NCBI GenBank assembly: GCA_022829145.1 | Contig: CM040747.1 | Coordinates: forward strand, 35,976,052-36,040,051 | Direction of reading: 5' to 3' | DNA from: Albula goreensis | Taxonomy: Eukaryota; Chordata; Actinopteri; Albuliformes; Albulidae | Length of the DNA: 64,000 nucleotides | Shown here: piece after piece, positions 1-12,500 of the stretch | Position numbering within the stretch: the stretch's first letter is position 1 | Layout of the letters: each line of letters opens with the position of its first letter | Position numbers and translations under genes: made by a program | Notes under the pieces: generated by a model | Told to the model about the DNA's origin: nothing | The model's input: the letters and a program-made list of their open reading frames with translations, nothing else | Database searches by the model: none

Positions 1-1764
1 GTAGGAACCCTTTTTATTGCTTATGTATACACTGAGGCACCCGCTCACTTCACATGCACACATACACCCCTACACATTCTCATTAACAGTGCAAGGTCAG
101 TAATAGGACAGTAAGTGTGGGGGTCATAGTTGACTGCTCCTGGAGTAGGCGCAGGCGTTGTGCAGAGGCTGGTTCACATTAGGTGAAATGCACACAGGTG
201 GATGTAAGGTCTGGATAAAGAGGTGTATGTTGAGTGAACAAATAATGTACACAAGGTAAGTGCTAGTCAAGCTGTTGAGGGCTGGGGTGGGAGCACCTCG
301 TCCTAAGACCTCATACTTAGGCTGAACTGGGGAGAACCACGTCCTGAGACCTAATACTGAGGCCGAACTGGGGAGAACCTCGTCCTGAGACCTGGGAAAA
401 GGGCTGAACTGGGGAGGACCCTGTCCTGAGACCTGAGAGCGAGGATGAAGTGGTCATGTTCTGGTGCCGTGCCACAGTTCTGGGTCAGTGAAGGGCCTCA
501 GTCTGAGACCGGAATGCCCAGACTACCCCCACCAATACAAGCAAACCACACCTGCAAAACCTGCTCTTCCTCTAACTTCCTCCAATTGATTCCATCAATC
601 CCACATTCTACTTCTACCTTCATAATAACTACTTTCACTCTTCACTTTTACATTATGTGCTGTTGTGTGGACTGAACCATTTGACTGACAATTTGTATTC
701 ACCTTTTTTGGACATCATCCATCAGTATTTAATTCTCTTGTACAACACCTGGACCATAGCAAAACCACTTCAAGTGATGAGAATTAAAAAAAAAACATAA
801 AAGAATGCACTAGAAAATGATAATTTATTTTTACATTTTTAAATTAGCATTCAATGTCATATTGAGGGTTGTACAGGAGAATTAATATTATGATGTAAGG
901 GGGCTGAGCATAATACCCAGCCCATAATATCTTGTCCCAGGCAGATTATAAAGTGAGCCTGAGGCATCGGAAGTGAGAGTAAGATATTATGACAAATAAT
1001 TAAATGGTGAGTCCCAGGGAACATATGGTAGCTCCACCAATTCTTGGTGTCATGCTACCTGTCATAACAATTCTGCATTTTTACTGTCCTCTGCCTTTAT
1101 GCTTGAAAATGTATTGGTTCGTTCTGTATTGTATTAAACTATTTTATTGTAAAGCTCTGAAAAGTGCTGAATGAAGTTGGTTAATGGAGTAAGAGTAAGG
1201 AGTACATAGGAGAAGCTCTGTTATCAAGCAGAGGAGAGGGTGGTTTTCTTGACCCAGGTGTGGATGGACAGGGCGAGGCGGGGAAGGTAGAGCTTACTAT
1301 CAGTACAATTAACTTTAATGGACTACATCATGCTGAATTATTCAGCAGCATTATTGAGCACTGCAGGTGGCGATCTGTGGTTACAATCCATGGTAGCCTG
1401 TTATACAACGGACAAGAGGCCAATTGACAAATCAGAAGTGGACATCTGTGACACCCCCACAGTACATAGTTACTCGTGAGACGGACAGAGCCAAAACCAT
1501 GCAGGATTTTTTGGTGCCAGGCCTTGAGTAAATAATTCATAACCAAGTTGCACTTTAATGACCCTTCATTAGCTCCACTCCCCACACTTCTCCAAACAGA
1601 CCTGAGACACACTGCCCATACTGTCAGTCATTCCCATAACCGCATTGGAATGGACTGGGACTATCACAGATTGTGTAGACCGGGGTAGCCAACACTGGTC
1701 ACGAGCAATGGGGCCTGCGGTTTGTTTTCACTCCCTCAGTTTTAACATTGCTACTCTGGCAGTA
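1..1764. other. Intergenic, no gene recognised
   Basis: No coding exon, RNA gene or classified transposon is recognisable here apart from the 41-bp tandem repeat near the left. The open frames are short, lack splice-site support and do not resemble proteins I know. Confidence 0.5.
291..453. repeat. 41-bp minisatellite, about four copies
   Basis: The phrase GTCCTGAGACCT recurs, followed by a variable core and then GAACTGGGGA. Units start at about 291, 334, 375 and 416, so the last three starts are exactly 41 bp apart. Copies differ by point changes, so the array is old or under little homogenisation. No coding role is visible. Confidence 0.8.
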
Positions 1765-2078
1765 CAGTCGGCCTGCCTTATCTGCGGGTTTGGCATCCGT
1801 GCTTTTGACCAACTGCGGTTCGAAAACATATTTTTTTTTTTTAAATCCAGAATATTCTCGAAAAAGAACATTTGAAATTCCCGCACCCAGCTTATGCTAG
1901 AATACTGTAGTCAGTCTGATTTATGTGGGTTTTAGCAGTTCTTAGTTGTACATATAGGCAGGGACATGAACATGTACAGGGTAAAATGATGTCATTTTAT
2001 GTGTTCTGAGCATCCGCGGTTTTTTCACATCCGCGGGGGTCCTGGAACCATATACCCACGGGTAAGGAGGGCCGACTG
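1765..2078. mobile_element. Non-autonomous DNA transposon, Tigger/pogo-like MITE
   Basis: The element is 314 bp and bounded by inverted repeats. The left end begins CAGTCGGCCTGCCTTATC and the complement of the right end reads CAGTCGGCCCTCCTTACC. A TA dinucleotide flanks both ends (1763-1764 and 2079-2080), the target duplication typical of Tc1/mariner-pogo elements. The terminal motif with 'CCGCGG' nearby resembles Tigger-type MITEs of vertebrates. No transposase remains inside. Confidence 0.8.
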
Positions 2079-2129
2079 TATTGTGCATGGCACTTAATTC
2101 ACATTATGATCAACAACACGGCTGTAGAA

Positions 2130-2745
2130 CACAACTTCGTCAGCACCCATATCACTGAAGACCTGTCTTGGGATACCCACACTACCAAACATCATGGTAA
2201 AAAAGGCTCCGCAGAGACTCTTCTTCCTGAGGCGGTTGAAGAGGTTTGGCGTGCGTCCTAACATCCTGTGGAATTTCTATAGCTGCACTGTAGAAAGTAT
2301 CCTGACTGGCTGCATCAGTGTGGCAACACCGACACCTGTAGCCGTCAAGCTCTTCAAAGATTGGTGCGGTCAGCCCAGTGTGTCATTGGTGAAGACCTCC
2401 CCTCTGTGGAAACCACCTATTCAATAAGCACTGCCGGACAAAAGCCCGCTCAATAATTAAGGACTCTAGCCAACCAGCACATGACCTTTTTCAGCTGCTT
2501 CCACCTGGAAAAAAGTAATGGAGCATCCAGTCCAGGGCGACCAGACTCAAGGATAGTTTCTTCCAAAGGGCAATCTGAACCATAAATGGCAAACTCTTGC
2601 TGTCCAGCCTTGTATTAATATCATATTTATCTTCAATTACTATTATTATTTATTACCATTATTTTTTTTAATACTGTAAAGAAACGGAGACTGTCCGCAC
2701 AAGAATTTCATACATTGCCATACATGTTATGACATTAAAGCTGAC
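2130..2745 (+). mobile_element. 3' end of a LINE (L2/CR1/Rex1-like), degraded
   Basis: Frames in this stretch give a typical LINE ORF2 C-terminal sequence: HITEDLSWDTHT, then KKAPQRLFFLRRLKRFG, then ESILTGCI. In another frame come relics resembling 'KARSIIKDSSQPAHDLFQLLPPGKKY'-type text at about 2430-2590. Frameshifts break it into pieces. The tail at about 2670-2745, with repeated ACATT/ATGACATTAAAG, looks like the LINE 3' UTR. It is a 5'-truncated, inactive copy. The exact clade is uncertain. Confidence 0.8.
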
Positions 2746-5239
2746 TTTAACAAACAAATTACCAGAGGATACCTTAATAAAGAAGGGAAGGGAAACAGAA
2801 GTTTTAATATTAACTGTAGCAAGAGCAGAGAACTGAGTATTTAGAGCTTTAATATAACTGTTTTACTGCTACCAATGTGGCTTCTTTACTTATACAAATA
2901 CTTATACTTTATACAAAGCATGAAGGGAAAGTAGCAGAGAGGGATACTGTGGGGTGGGATGACAGATGGACTCTGAAATCGGTAGTAAAAGGGCAGGGGA
3001 TGGGCTCAGGTGACCCGAGTGAGCGCTCTCCTCGTGGGCTGTCACTGACAGGTGATTGGACCCTGATTCAGTTTCCCAAGCTGATTCACAGTCAGCAGTT
3101 CCACACCAGTGGTGCCATCCAGCAGTGTTACACCGGCATGGAGCGGTGCTGCCATCTACTTGCAGTAACAAGTTACCACAGGCAATTTTGTGTCAAGATT
3201 CGGCCTCACTTGACAGGGTTATGTTTACCAGCCTTAGATCTTTACCCCAAGTGGCGGTTATCCTTGCAAACTTCAAGTGCATATGCTTTCTAATAAACTA
3301 GGCCAGCACCAACTTCTGAAAAAACCTAACCGGGGGGTACGAGAAATGATGAACCACTTAAACTAAATTGAACATCAGAACTCCGCGGGTAGTATTGGCT
3401 GTAAAGGATAATGACATCATCCATGCACTCCATTAAAACTGAGACACATTATTCACATTCACAGGGAAAAAAACATACAGGAAAAAATTTTCTTACACAA
3501 ACAAGAATTTATTTTTTTGCATTGTAACATAATAATGATACAAAGATTTTTTAAAAGAGGGAAATTTTAAAATAAAATGTGAAAACTAATATGGTATATC
3601 CTCTTACACAAACCAATATGGGATAAATGAAGGAGCTGACTGAAACTGGACCAAAAAATACTGAAAATTAAATACCCGCATAACCTCACAAGACCGACAC
3701 TGGTAATCTGCGTAATAAATAGAGTCTGATGACTCATCGTACTGCTCCACAGATGCATATTAAAAAGGTCCTCATGAGTTGGAGCATTCTACACTTCATT
3801 AAAATGTAACACTTCATTTTTGGCATGAATGCATACCTGCAGCTGGGCCTGAGGTTATAATATCATATACAAAACTGACAAAAATTTACCAGAGAAAACC
3901 TGCATTTCTGCTGGCATATTCTCTTGCACCAGAACTAAAGCACCCATCTGTGCTGAAATGTGTCAAAGCTAAGCATGACGTTATTGCGGACACATCTAAC
4001 TGGTCATATTCATGTTTTCAACCAAGACTGAATAAATTAACACATTCCCTTTGCCACAGAATTCTCTCTCCCACATACATCTCTCCGTTTACTTAAAGGA
4101 GAAAGAGAAAGATAGCAGCATAATGGAGCCTTAATTCAGAGCTAGAACAGGAAAAAGCTGGACAGCATGCAGCACTACTGAAGATTGTTCATTGGTATGC
4201 ACTAATAGTATAAGAGGGTCTGTGTGCATACAGATCTTTATTCCAGCCATTCACCAGCAACGGCAGAGAAACAGGGCTTGTGGATCCCGAAATGGGATGA
4301 ACTACCATACGCTCACAGACCTATCATTGTTACCTGATGTAGTCAGCAAATCATGATGATTGGTTTAAACAAGTCCACTGGTTTGCAGCTCACCGATGAT
4401 CCACCCATTATGATGTTCATGAAACCTCACTTTGAAATCTCTATCCATCATTCTCTGGACGGATTCTTTGACCCATCTGACAAAAAGTATTCGGCAGTAT
4501 ACTGTTAATATCGCTTCAGCAGGCTCATATTCTATGATTGTTTCTTATCTACAAGGAGACAGGCGACAGTTAAAAAGAGAGTTAGAGGACTTCCAAAAAA
4601 TGAAATAAAATTAACGAATTGAAGCCAAATACAGAGAGGAGTACTGGATGGTGCTGTTCAACTTGTCACCCCTGTCTTACTCACAAGATGGAGGGCCAGA
4701 AACATGATGTTGGAGCAGTTTGCAGCTTGCACTGAGTCAGCGCAGCAGGAGAGACATGAGCTGGAGTCAGGGCAAGAGGAGAGACCACTCCCCTACTCCC
4801 TCCTTTTTTCACTGATCTAATGTAGCTAAGGTGTGTATGTGCTGTGTTGATCAGGTGAGGGAAAGAAAGAGAGCACTAAGCGTTTTGGATGTAGCCTATG
4901 ACGAAGGCTCTCTTGTCTGAAAACACAGCCACAATGCAATTTCATGGTAAGAATTGTCTGGGAATTGTCTCTATAAAACCTTAAAATTAAAACTAACAAT
5001 GGATTGGAAACACTCTTCTGCATTCAAAAATGAAGTGATGACGAGACTGTACTTCTCATACATTTCTAAGACCTTTTTCTACAAATGACCTTCAGAACGT
5101 TTTTTAAAAATTATATACCCCATAATGGGTTGTTCAAACACACACACAAAATAATAAACAACAGTTCGTGTCAGGTCAAATTTCTCTCTTTCTCTCAGGA
5201 CTACACAGTAAGGCTATGTTTTCACCAGCCCCTTCTATT
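2746..5239. other. Intergenic, nothing recognised
   Basis: AT-rich unique-looking sequence. An overlapping pair of open frames at 2877-3293 on opposite strands has no recognisable similarity and no clear splice signals. No RNA gene or transposon end was recognised. Confidence 0.4.
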
Positions 5240-5421
5240 AGAAGAGCTGGTACATAGACCCAATCAGAAGAGCAGGTAAATAGAACCCCTCAGAAGAGCA
5301 GGTACATAGACCCAATCAGAAGAGCAGGTAAATAGAACCCCTCTGAAGAGCAGGTACATAGACCAACTCAGAAGAGCAGGTACATATACCCACTCAGAAG
5401 AGCTGGTACATAGACCAACTG
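5240..5421. repeat. 26-bp minisatellite, seven copies with a 52-bp higher-order pattern
   Basis: Seven consecutive 26-bp units begin exactly at 5240, 5266, 5292, 5318, 5344, 5370 and 5396. Most start AGAAGAGCAGGTA; the fifth starts with T. The first four alternate between two variants (one with ACATAGACCCAATC, the other with AATAGAACCCCTC), and the last three are of the first type. The pattern ABABAAA suggests amplification partly as a dimer. Confidence 0.9.
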
Positions 5422-5649
5422 ACCAATATCCACAGCCATTGTTGGAAGGCAGCCAGTATTTCATACCCAGTTACATCAATGCAGGGATGGTGGATCTGTG
5501 GAGATGGCTCAAACATTACCTTACGGGAAGTAGGGAAGTGTTTGAGCAGTGAGACGAGGAGTTACACTTCCACACTCCACGCCTAACCTGCCACGGTCTG
5601 TTGTTGTCATAATATGTTCTTATGCTCTTATATTCTAATGCTTAAGTAG

Positions 5650-6628
5650 GTGGCACGTGTCAAAGTACCATCCACATGAATGGCAGGACCAAGGTTGCCC
5701 AGCAGAACATTGCCCAAAGCATCACACTGCCTCCGCCAGCTTGCCTTCTTCCCATAGTGCATCCTGGTGCCATGTGTTCCCCAGGTAAGCAACACACACA
5801 CACCTGGCCATCCATGTGATGTAAAAGAAAACGTGATTCATCAGACCAGGCCACCTTCTTCCATTGCTCTATGGTCCAGTTCTGATGCTCATGTGCCCAT
5901 TGTTGGAGCTTTCGGCAGCGGACAGGGGTTAACATGGGCACCCTGACTGGTCTGCGGCTACGCAGCCCCATACACAACAAACTGCCATGCACTGTGTGCT
6001 CTGACACCTTTCTATCAGAACCAGCATTACATTGTACTGCAATTTGAGCTACAGTAGCCCGTCTATTGGATCGGACCACACAGGCCAGCCATGTGCATCA
6101 ATGAGCCCTGGTCGCCCATGACCCTGTGGCTGGTTACATTACATTACATTATAGGCATTTTGCAGATGCTCTTATCCAGAGCGACTTATAACACAAAGTG
6201 CATTTCTTTTGGGACAAGGGTGTTAAAGTTCTAGCGAAGGGTAAAAGTCTCAAGTGCCAGGACAATTAGCATGGACTAAACCCTATGGATGACCTGTTGC
6301 AGAAACAGTTCATCCATGGGGTTCACCACTTTTCCTTCCATGGACCACTTTTGATAGGTGCTGAACACTGTCGACCGGGAACCCCACAAGAGCTACAGTT
6401 TTGGAGATGCTCTGACCCAGTCGATTAGCCATCACAATTTGGCCCTTGTCAAAGTCGCTCAAATCCTTATGCTTGCCTTTTTTTCCTGCTTCTCACACGT
6501 CAACTTTGAGGACAAAATGTTCACTTGCTGCCTGATATATCCCACCCACTGACAGGTGCCATGATAATGAGATAATCAGTGTTATATACTTCACCTGTCA
6601 GTGGTCATAATGTTATGGCCGATCGGTG
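5650..6628 (-). mobile_element. Tc1/mariner-like transposon relic, interrupted
   Basis: Read on the minus strand, the terminal region at about 6590-6628 (TCATAATGTTATGGCCGATC on the plus strand) matches the familiar end of a widespread fish Tc1-like family. Transposase pieces follow: an N-terminal helix-turn-helix stretch at about 6470-6330 ([14 protein letters not shown]), then 6079-5660 with RRATVAQIAVQ, the catalytic WSDESRF block and GGGSVMLW. The copy ends near 5650, before the second catalytic D and the E, so it is truncated as well as split by a younger insertion. It cannot encode an active enzyme. Confidence 0.85.
6136..6323. mobile_element. Short non-autonomous element inserted in the Tc1 relic
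   Basis: The Tc1 sequence stops after GGCTGGTT and resumes as GGTTCACCACT, so GGTT is repeated at both junctions (6132-6135 and 6320-6323) and could be a 4-bp target duplication. The insert starts with ACATT repeats and contains CAGATGCTCTTATCCAGAGC, a motif of a very abundant fish repeat. A related motif in opposite orientation lies near 49,925-49,975 in fkbp3 intron 3. Confidence 0.75.
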
Positions 6629-7389
6629 TATTATGCTATGCATCCCATTACTCAACAATAAGAAGAAAAATAAGACTAGGAAAAACATCATGGAGGATAT
6701 CAGAGACGATGACCGGCTCCTTCTTTTTGTCTGGGTTGAAAGGGTCCTTCATCCTGTTCTTCTTGGTCTGCAATCCATCCTTCCATAGTTCTATAGTTAA
6801 TAGTTTTGTACACAAATGCAATGCACCAAGGATGAAATTCAGTAAACAAAAAGACACACTAGAAGCTCAAAAACTAGTATGCATTTGTAATATAACATCA
6901 TAGTACACAGAATTTTTACATTTCCATATGTGGTTGAAGGAGAGGTTTGTGCACAAATTTCAAGAGGAGACCAATCATATTGTAATCAGTGCATGCTCAA
7001 ATACATTTATTGCCATATTTGTCCAAGGTCAAAATCACACAAATTTTGTTTGCAATTTCAGGCTGTCCACCAGTTTCTGTAATTTTGCAGAGAACTTCAA
7101 TGAATGCAGCCAGATATGCCAGGTCATTTTGGGCACCTGGCGCAACACTAGCCTCCATCAGGTCTTCTGTTCTTTTAATTAGCTGCTCACACAGCTAGAT
7201 GTTTACTTGCTGCCAGTGTCTTGCTTGTTAGCTTCCTAAACTTTACAATGCTTTAGTTTAGCCGGCTAGCTATTACTTTGTATATTGAAAAACCCTGCAA
7301 GTGTGATTTCAGCAGGAAATGTTTATTCTCAGTGTGATTGAGGTATGAAGTGTGATTGTGGAAAGCCATTTTACAGACATAGTGGGGGG

Positions 7390-8115
7390 AGATGCTCATG
7401 TTTTACAGAAGCTGGTCTCTTGTTTCTCAGCCAGTTGAGCTTTCACAAAGCATACCACCTCATCTGTGAAACATAGGAGTGTTATGGTTAAGGCATGTAT
7501 GGCTGCCCCAGGTACTACCTCACATGCCCTCATTGGTAATGTAACTGCTGGCAGCAGCAACAAAATGAATTTCTGAAGTGTACAGAAACATCTCAAGCTC
7601 AGGTTCAAGCCAATACCTCCCAACTCATTGGATGGCACCTCATCCTACAGCAAGACAGTAATCCACAGCATACGCCTAAAGCAATAAAGGGAGTTCTTCC
7701 AAACCAAAAACTGGAACATTTTTAATGGGCCAGGTCAGTCACTAAATATGTATCCATCTGAACATGTGTTTCATCATACACAGCACCTGGTGATGTCACA
7801 GACTTTGAGCAGTTACCACATGCGAAGGATATGTGACAAAGTACAGAACATGACTACTTTAATTGTCATAACATCAGTATGGCCTAAAAAAACATTACAG
7901 TGCCCTGAAAGGAGGGGGCTATGTATGTAAGGTGGTGTAATTTCTACATGGTAAAACCAAAATGCATTCAAATACCTTTTAATAAAACATGAGAATCTTT
8001 TTATACTTTTTACTCCTTGAATTGTTTGATTGATTGCAAATTTAAAACTGAAGTACAGAGCCAAAACAAGAAAAAATGTGTCTCTGTCTGCTCCAAAAGT
8101 TATGAAGAGGATTCT
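7390..8115 (+). mobile_element. Degraded Tc1-like transposon, 3' half
   Basis: At about 7647-7705 the frame reads LQQDSNPQHTPKAIKG, corresponding to the catalytic QQD..PKHTA block of Tc1-like transposases. After one frameshift it continues FQTKNWNIFNGPGQS and then PSEHVFH, corresponding to the NPIEHAF block with the catalytic E. The following non-coding part to about 8115 resembles the terminal region of a fish Tc1-like family. The left limit is uncertain. It belongs to a different family from the relic at 5.65 kb. Confidence 0.7.
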
Positions 8116-9119
8116 AAATGCCCTGATGCCACCAGCCAACCTTTCCCTCGGTTTCATTTTCCTATGGAAAGACACACTATGTCTGCAGTTTGGCTCTGCT
8201 TCTTCAGTTAAAAACCACACTGTACTGCTTTACTGTAAACACACACTGAAAAGAATAGAAAATAATTTAACATGTCCATTGATTAATTTAATAAAAAATC
8301 ATATACATGGTCATAATCATCCATGACACTTTTTAGTTACATTTTGAGCATTTCATATTTTTCTTTAAAGAACTTGCACCCTAAAAAATACACTTTAAAA
8401 CATTTCCACTTGGATTAAGGCTTTTAAATAATAATTGCACATTCCAGCATTTAGTAACAGCAAAGAATAAACCCCTGGCATTGCTAAAACAATGTAACAC
8501 ATTACACATGAGAAACAGACTTTTCCCCAGAGCTGTCAATGCAAACACATTTACACAAATCACCACATCACCTCCCCCACCCAAACAGCCAGATAACCCC
8601 AGTTTTTGGCCTATCAAGTGCATATCCATGCAGATCACATATCCATTAAAAAAGCAGTAAGGCTGGCCTTTGGTTTCTGCACTCTGCGCTGTACGCCAGT
8701 TCTGTAAACCCAAAAATGCAAAGCCAAGGGGCAGTCCACATGAGCCAGAGTCGAGTAGCACTTCTTTATTTGAACCTCAGATATATAGGGGTCAATTTAG
8801 CCAAAAGAATTACCCTCCTGTCCCAAAACCGAGTTTTCCATAATACATCTGCAATAAAATCGGTGTTAACTAATGCAATTTCTTGCTTATTATATCCATG
8901 CATACGACATATCAATGAGCTCTGATGAAACTTACAGTATCTAAGTGCTTCATTTTATGTATTCCAATCTCCACTACACAGAGAGAGGTTTGGATTTAAT
9001 TTATGGTTTAGGAGATGGATGGGAAATCAAATGGTACTCAAGGAAATTTTGACAGAACTGGAAATTTTTGTTTTTCTTTGTACTTAATAACATGCAGCAG
9101 GATTGTGTAAATTAAACGA
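8116..9119. other. Region downstream of slc25a47, possible 3' UTR
   Basis: No separate gene is recognisable. It lies on the 3' side of slc25a47 and may include its 3' UTR. Candidate poly(A) signals on the minus strand are the complement of TTTAAT at about 8995 and of TTTATT at 8765, but I cannot choose between them. A 126-codon minus-strand frame at 8381-8761 has no recognised similarity. Confidence 0.3.
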
Positions 9120-9294
9120 CTAGCTATTTTGAAGTCTTTTACAGACAGAGCCTAAGGCTTGTTTTGCTGCTTCTTTTATGAGTTTTTTTGATTGTGCCAG
9201 GAGAACTACAGTACAACCAGGTAGGAATGGGGTTGTATAAAGGTTTGCAGTTACTGTTACTTCACCATCATCTGCAGTAAATTCAAGTACAGGG
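9120..9294 (-). other. Orphan exon-like open frame, possibly double-stranded-RNA-binding-like
   Basis: On the minus strand a strong acceptor (TTTGTTTTTTCAG) is followed by 1 base and 57 open codons ending in TAG. The peptide begins PVLEFTADDGEVTVTANLYT and ends in a basic helix, SKKLIKEAAKQALGSVCKRL. A beta-rich first half followed by a Lys/Ala-rich helix recalls the C-terminal part of a dsRNA-binding domain. That is inference; I do not recognise the protein. No partner exon was found between here and slc25a47, whose last coding exon ends 285 bp upstream. It could be a terminal exon of an unseen transcript, a pseudogene remnant, or chance. Confidence 0.25.
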
Positions 9295-9578
9295 CTGAAA
9301 AAACAAAATCTAGCTGCACTGCAAAGGCAACATGAACACCCCAAACGCAGCAGTGAATGGAGTAAAACCTGTGAACCCCACTGCTAATGCCAGGCTTTGC
9401 ATATGTTCTCCTGTGAACATGCACTGAGCATTATTGATGGGAGTAGCTTGTCATCTCTATACTTGGCCCTCGTGTTGTGGAGGTAGTTTCATTCATGTAA
9501 CATATTTCCTTGGAATCATCACTAAAATAAACGCCTAGCTCCAGGTGTCGTGGTCCTCCTGGGCCTTCAGGAACTGAC

Positions 9579-12500
9579 TCACTGGGGCACCCTGAGCAGG
9601 GCCAGCAGCTGCTCGTACGTGAAGAACACCACCAGGTTGACGGGGAAGGCGCGGATGCAGTTGAGTCCCAGGCTGTTGAAGAAGACGCCGGGCCCCTCTT
9701 GGCGCACAGTGCTGGAGATGCAGTGCAGAAAGCCCCTGTACTTCCTCTCCCCCATCCCGTCCATCTGCAGCCGGGCCTTGATCACGTCCATGGGTGTTCC
9801 CAGAGTCCAGCCACTGATCCCAGCCAGTCCCCCCGCCAGCATAATTACGTGCCAGTCTGGAAGAAGGCAGAACCCAATCAGCCGCCACCCAAGCCACCCG
9901 CCCTGCCCATCCCTCCTCCCATACATCAGGTTACTGTGTTAGGCTTCATTTTCCAACGTCTCTTTATTATTGTAACAATTTGTGACTCAAATATCATATT
10001 TAACATTACTTTTTAATGTGTATTGGACTGAACAAAATACAGTACATGCCTGCATCACGTATCTATGTATCTCTTTATCGTTCGCTAACATTCACTAAGC
10101 AGCTCTCTGTGACACAGTGGCCAAGACCTCATGTCTGACCTATACTGAGCACAGTGCTCGTTATATTCTGAGCTCATGGTCTTGGACTAAGTAATATGTA
10201 GGCCTAAACTGGAGAGCACAAGCAGACGGGTCCAGATTGATGATTATGCTCTACAAAGTTGAACGGCCCATTTTCATCACTATATATTGTCATATTTCGG
10301 GATTTTAATTTTGAAATATGTGCTGGCTTGCCTGATTGGTTACCTGGCTGTTTCTGTCCCGCTGGTGTCAGCCACTCACAGAGCATGTTGTAGGTAAGGA
10401 AGTAGGTGGCGAAGGAGGGGCCATCTCGCAGGGCCAGGGCAGGGGCCCCCCTGTACAGGCTCAGTGCTCCCTCCTCACGGATCATTGTCAACATGCAGTG
10501 GGCGGGTCCCCGGTATTTGGAGGCGGCGGTGTGACGGGGATTCAACTGGCACTGTAACCGCACCTTTACAGTGTCCAATGGGGACAGGACAGACACCTTC
10601 ACAGGATAAAAAAAAATTACATCCTATAGTCTTAGCTACCTTTCATGGAAAATATCAAAATAGATTTTTTTAAAACAATTTTGATGATTCCCTTGTCGTT
10701 AAAGTCATTAAAATCTATCAACTGCTCTACAATCTGCCCTGTCACATAGCTGGACCTGTTTGACACATCAGAAGTAGAGCTTGTTGAGTTAACCATCAAA
10801 GAGTCAACAGCAATTCTGTATGTTACGAAAGAAAGTAACCAAAAAAAACAAAAAATGTATTACAGCTCCTTTAAATAAAATTAACACAAGGTTATAAAGA
10901 TGTATTTAAAACAGTGAGAATGACAGGTGACAGTCTAAATGCAGAAATGATCCCTTTCTACTCTGTCATCTGTATCCATGGCAGGTGTCAGTCACCTGGG
11001 CAACACCTCCTGCGAGCCCTGATAGGAAGAAATCCAGCCTAGTGGGTTTGGCATCTGGGCTCCCAGAATGCAGCTGGAGCAAACACTGCAGGCAATTCCT
11101 GTAGACCCCAAAGACCACTGAAGAGGTGATGGACAGTGTGGTGAAAGGCACTGACATGCCCTTGAAGAACCCGTACACCTAAACAAACAAGAGAAGGATA
11201 AGATTGCCATTAGGGCCCCAAGCAGCAAAAAAACAAAAAACCCTCTGAACCTATACTTCATACACACATACATTTTCTGTAAGCTATCCCTTATTAAATA
11301 GTAGCTCAACTTATTCAGGTTATATAAGGTTCAGGACCTTACCCCTTCATTCTTAAAGGTGTTTCGGAAACAGTGCCAAATACCAGTGAACTTGCTCTGT
11401 GTCTGTATCCTCACCTGAAGAAAAATATATTAATTTAACAGAATTATACTCTCTTTGTTATCATCATACACTCATCATTGTCAACAAAACGTTATTGAGT
11501 TCTCATTTATGACCTCAATCTGCTGTAAATCAATCTTAGATTATGTGGATTTTTTCAAAAATTCTCTCTGATGATTCTGCAGGGCAAGAATGCAAAACTG
11601 AAATGGCATTTTATAAACCCAAATGTAAAAATAAATCGGCACATATGAACCTACCTTGACTGTGTCAAACGGGTACCCTACTACGACTCCAAAGGCCCCT
11701 GTAAAAATAATATTAATTATGCGGCTAACGTTTTTGGTTTAGCACATTCATAGAACGTTAGGGTAAGTCTAACGGAAGTCTAGGATAAACATTCTTATTC
11801 CGTATGCACATGTGCTCCCGTTGTCTGGATGACCTTGAATATCACACAAAGACAATGGTCGCAAACTCAACGGATTTAAAAATAATACACTGGGTTTCCA
11901 GGAAAGTTACATTTGTGCCAGCTGAAATATATTGCCAGTAGCATAAAGTGTTATGCTGGTAAAATGTACTGTATTTAGGTTTGCTTACGTAAGCGATTAA
12001 GTTCTGGTTGTGCAATAAAATCTCCAGATCCCTTATGGAGTATCTCTGGATACAGCCGTTATTTTGAAAATCCCCACCTATTTGCTAAACGGAAGTACTT
12101 CCCTCTTGTCTCATGCTTCACAATCCTTTAGCGCCAGGCACGAATGTGTGGAACACCAGTTAACAGAAGATGTAACGAGTTTATCGTTTACATCAAAGCT
12201 GACTTGTAAGTTATAATGAATTTCTTATTCCTGATAAATCCCTGTCTTTTAAGTTTCAATGTCTTTTAAATTACAACTTGAAAAGTTCAAATCGACAAGC
12301 TCGGGAGTAGGTTAGGTAAGGTATGAATGCAGGGTAAGGTATGAATGGCTAAACTTGCGTAACAAATCTGACAACATTTTCAGGAACAAGTATAGACATC
12401 ATTTCAGTTTTCTACAAAACAAGATTGGTTCAGTTTGTTATTATTATTTAAGTTTAGTTTTGCTGTTCTGTCCACAAGCAAATGAATGGCTAAACTTGCG

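Noticed and set aside
2877-3293. 138-codon frame with an opposing 89-codon frame
   Set aside because: No recognisable protein, no splice partners, codon content unremarkable; probably chance.
9550-9942. Plus-strand frame opposite the last slc25a47 exon
   Set aside because: Shadow of the GC-rich minus-strand coding exon.
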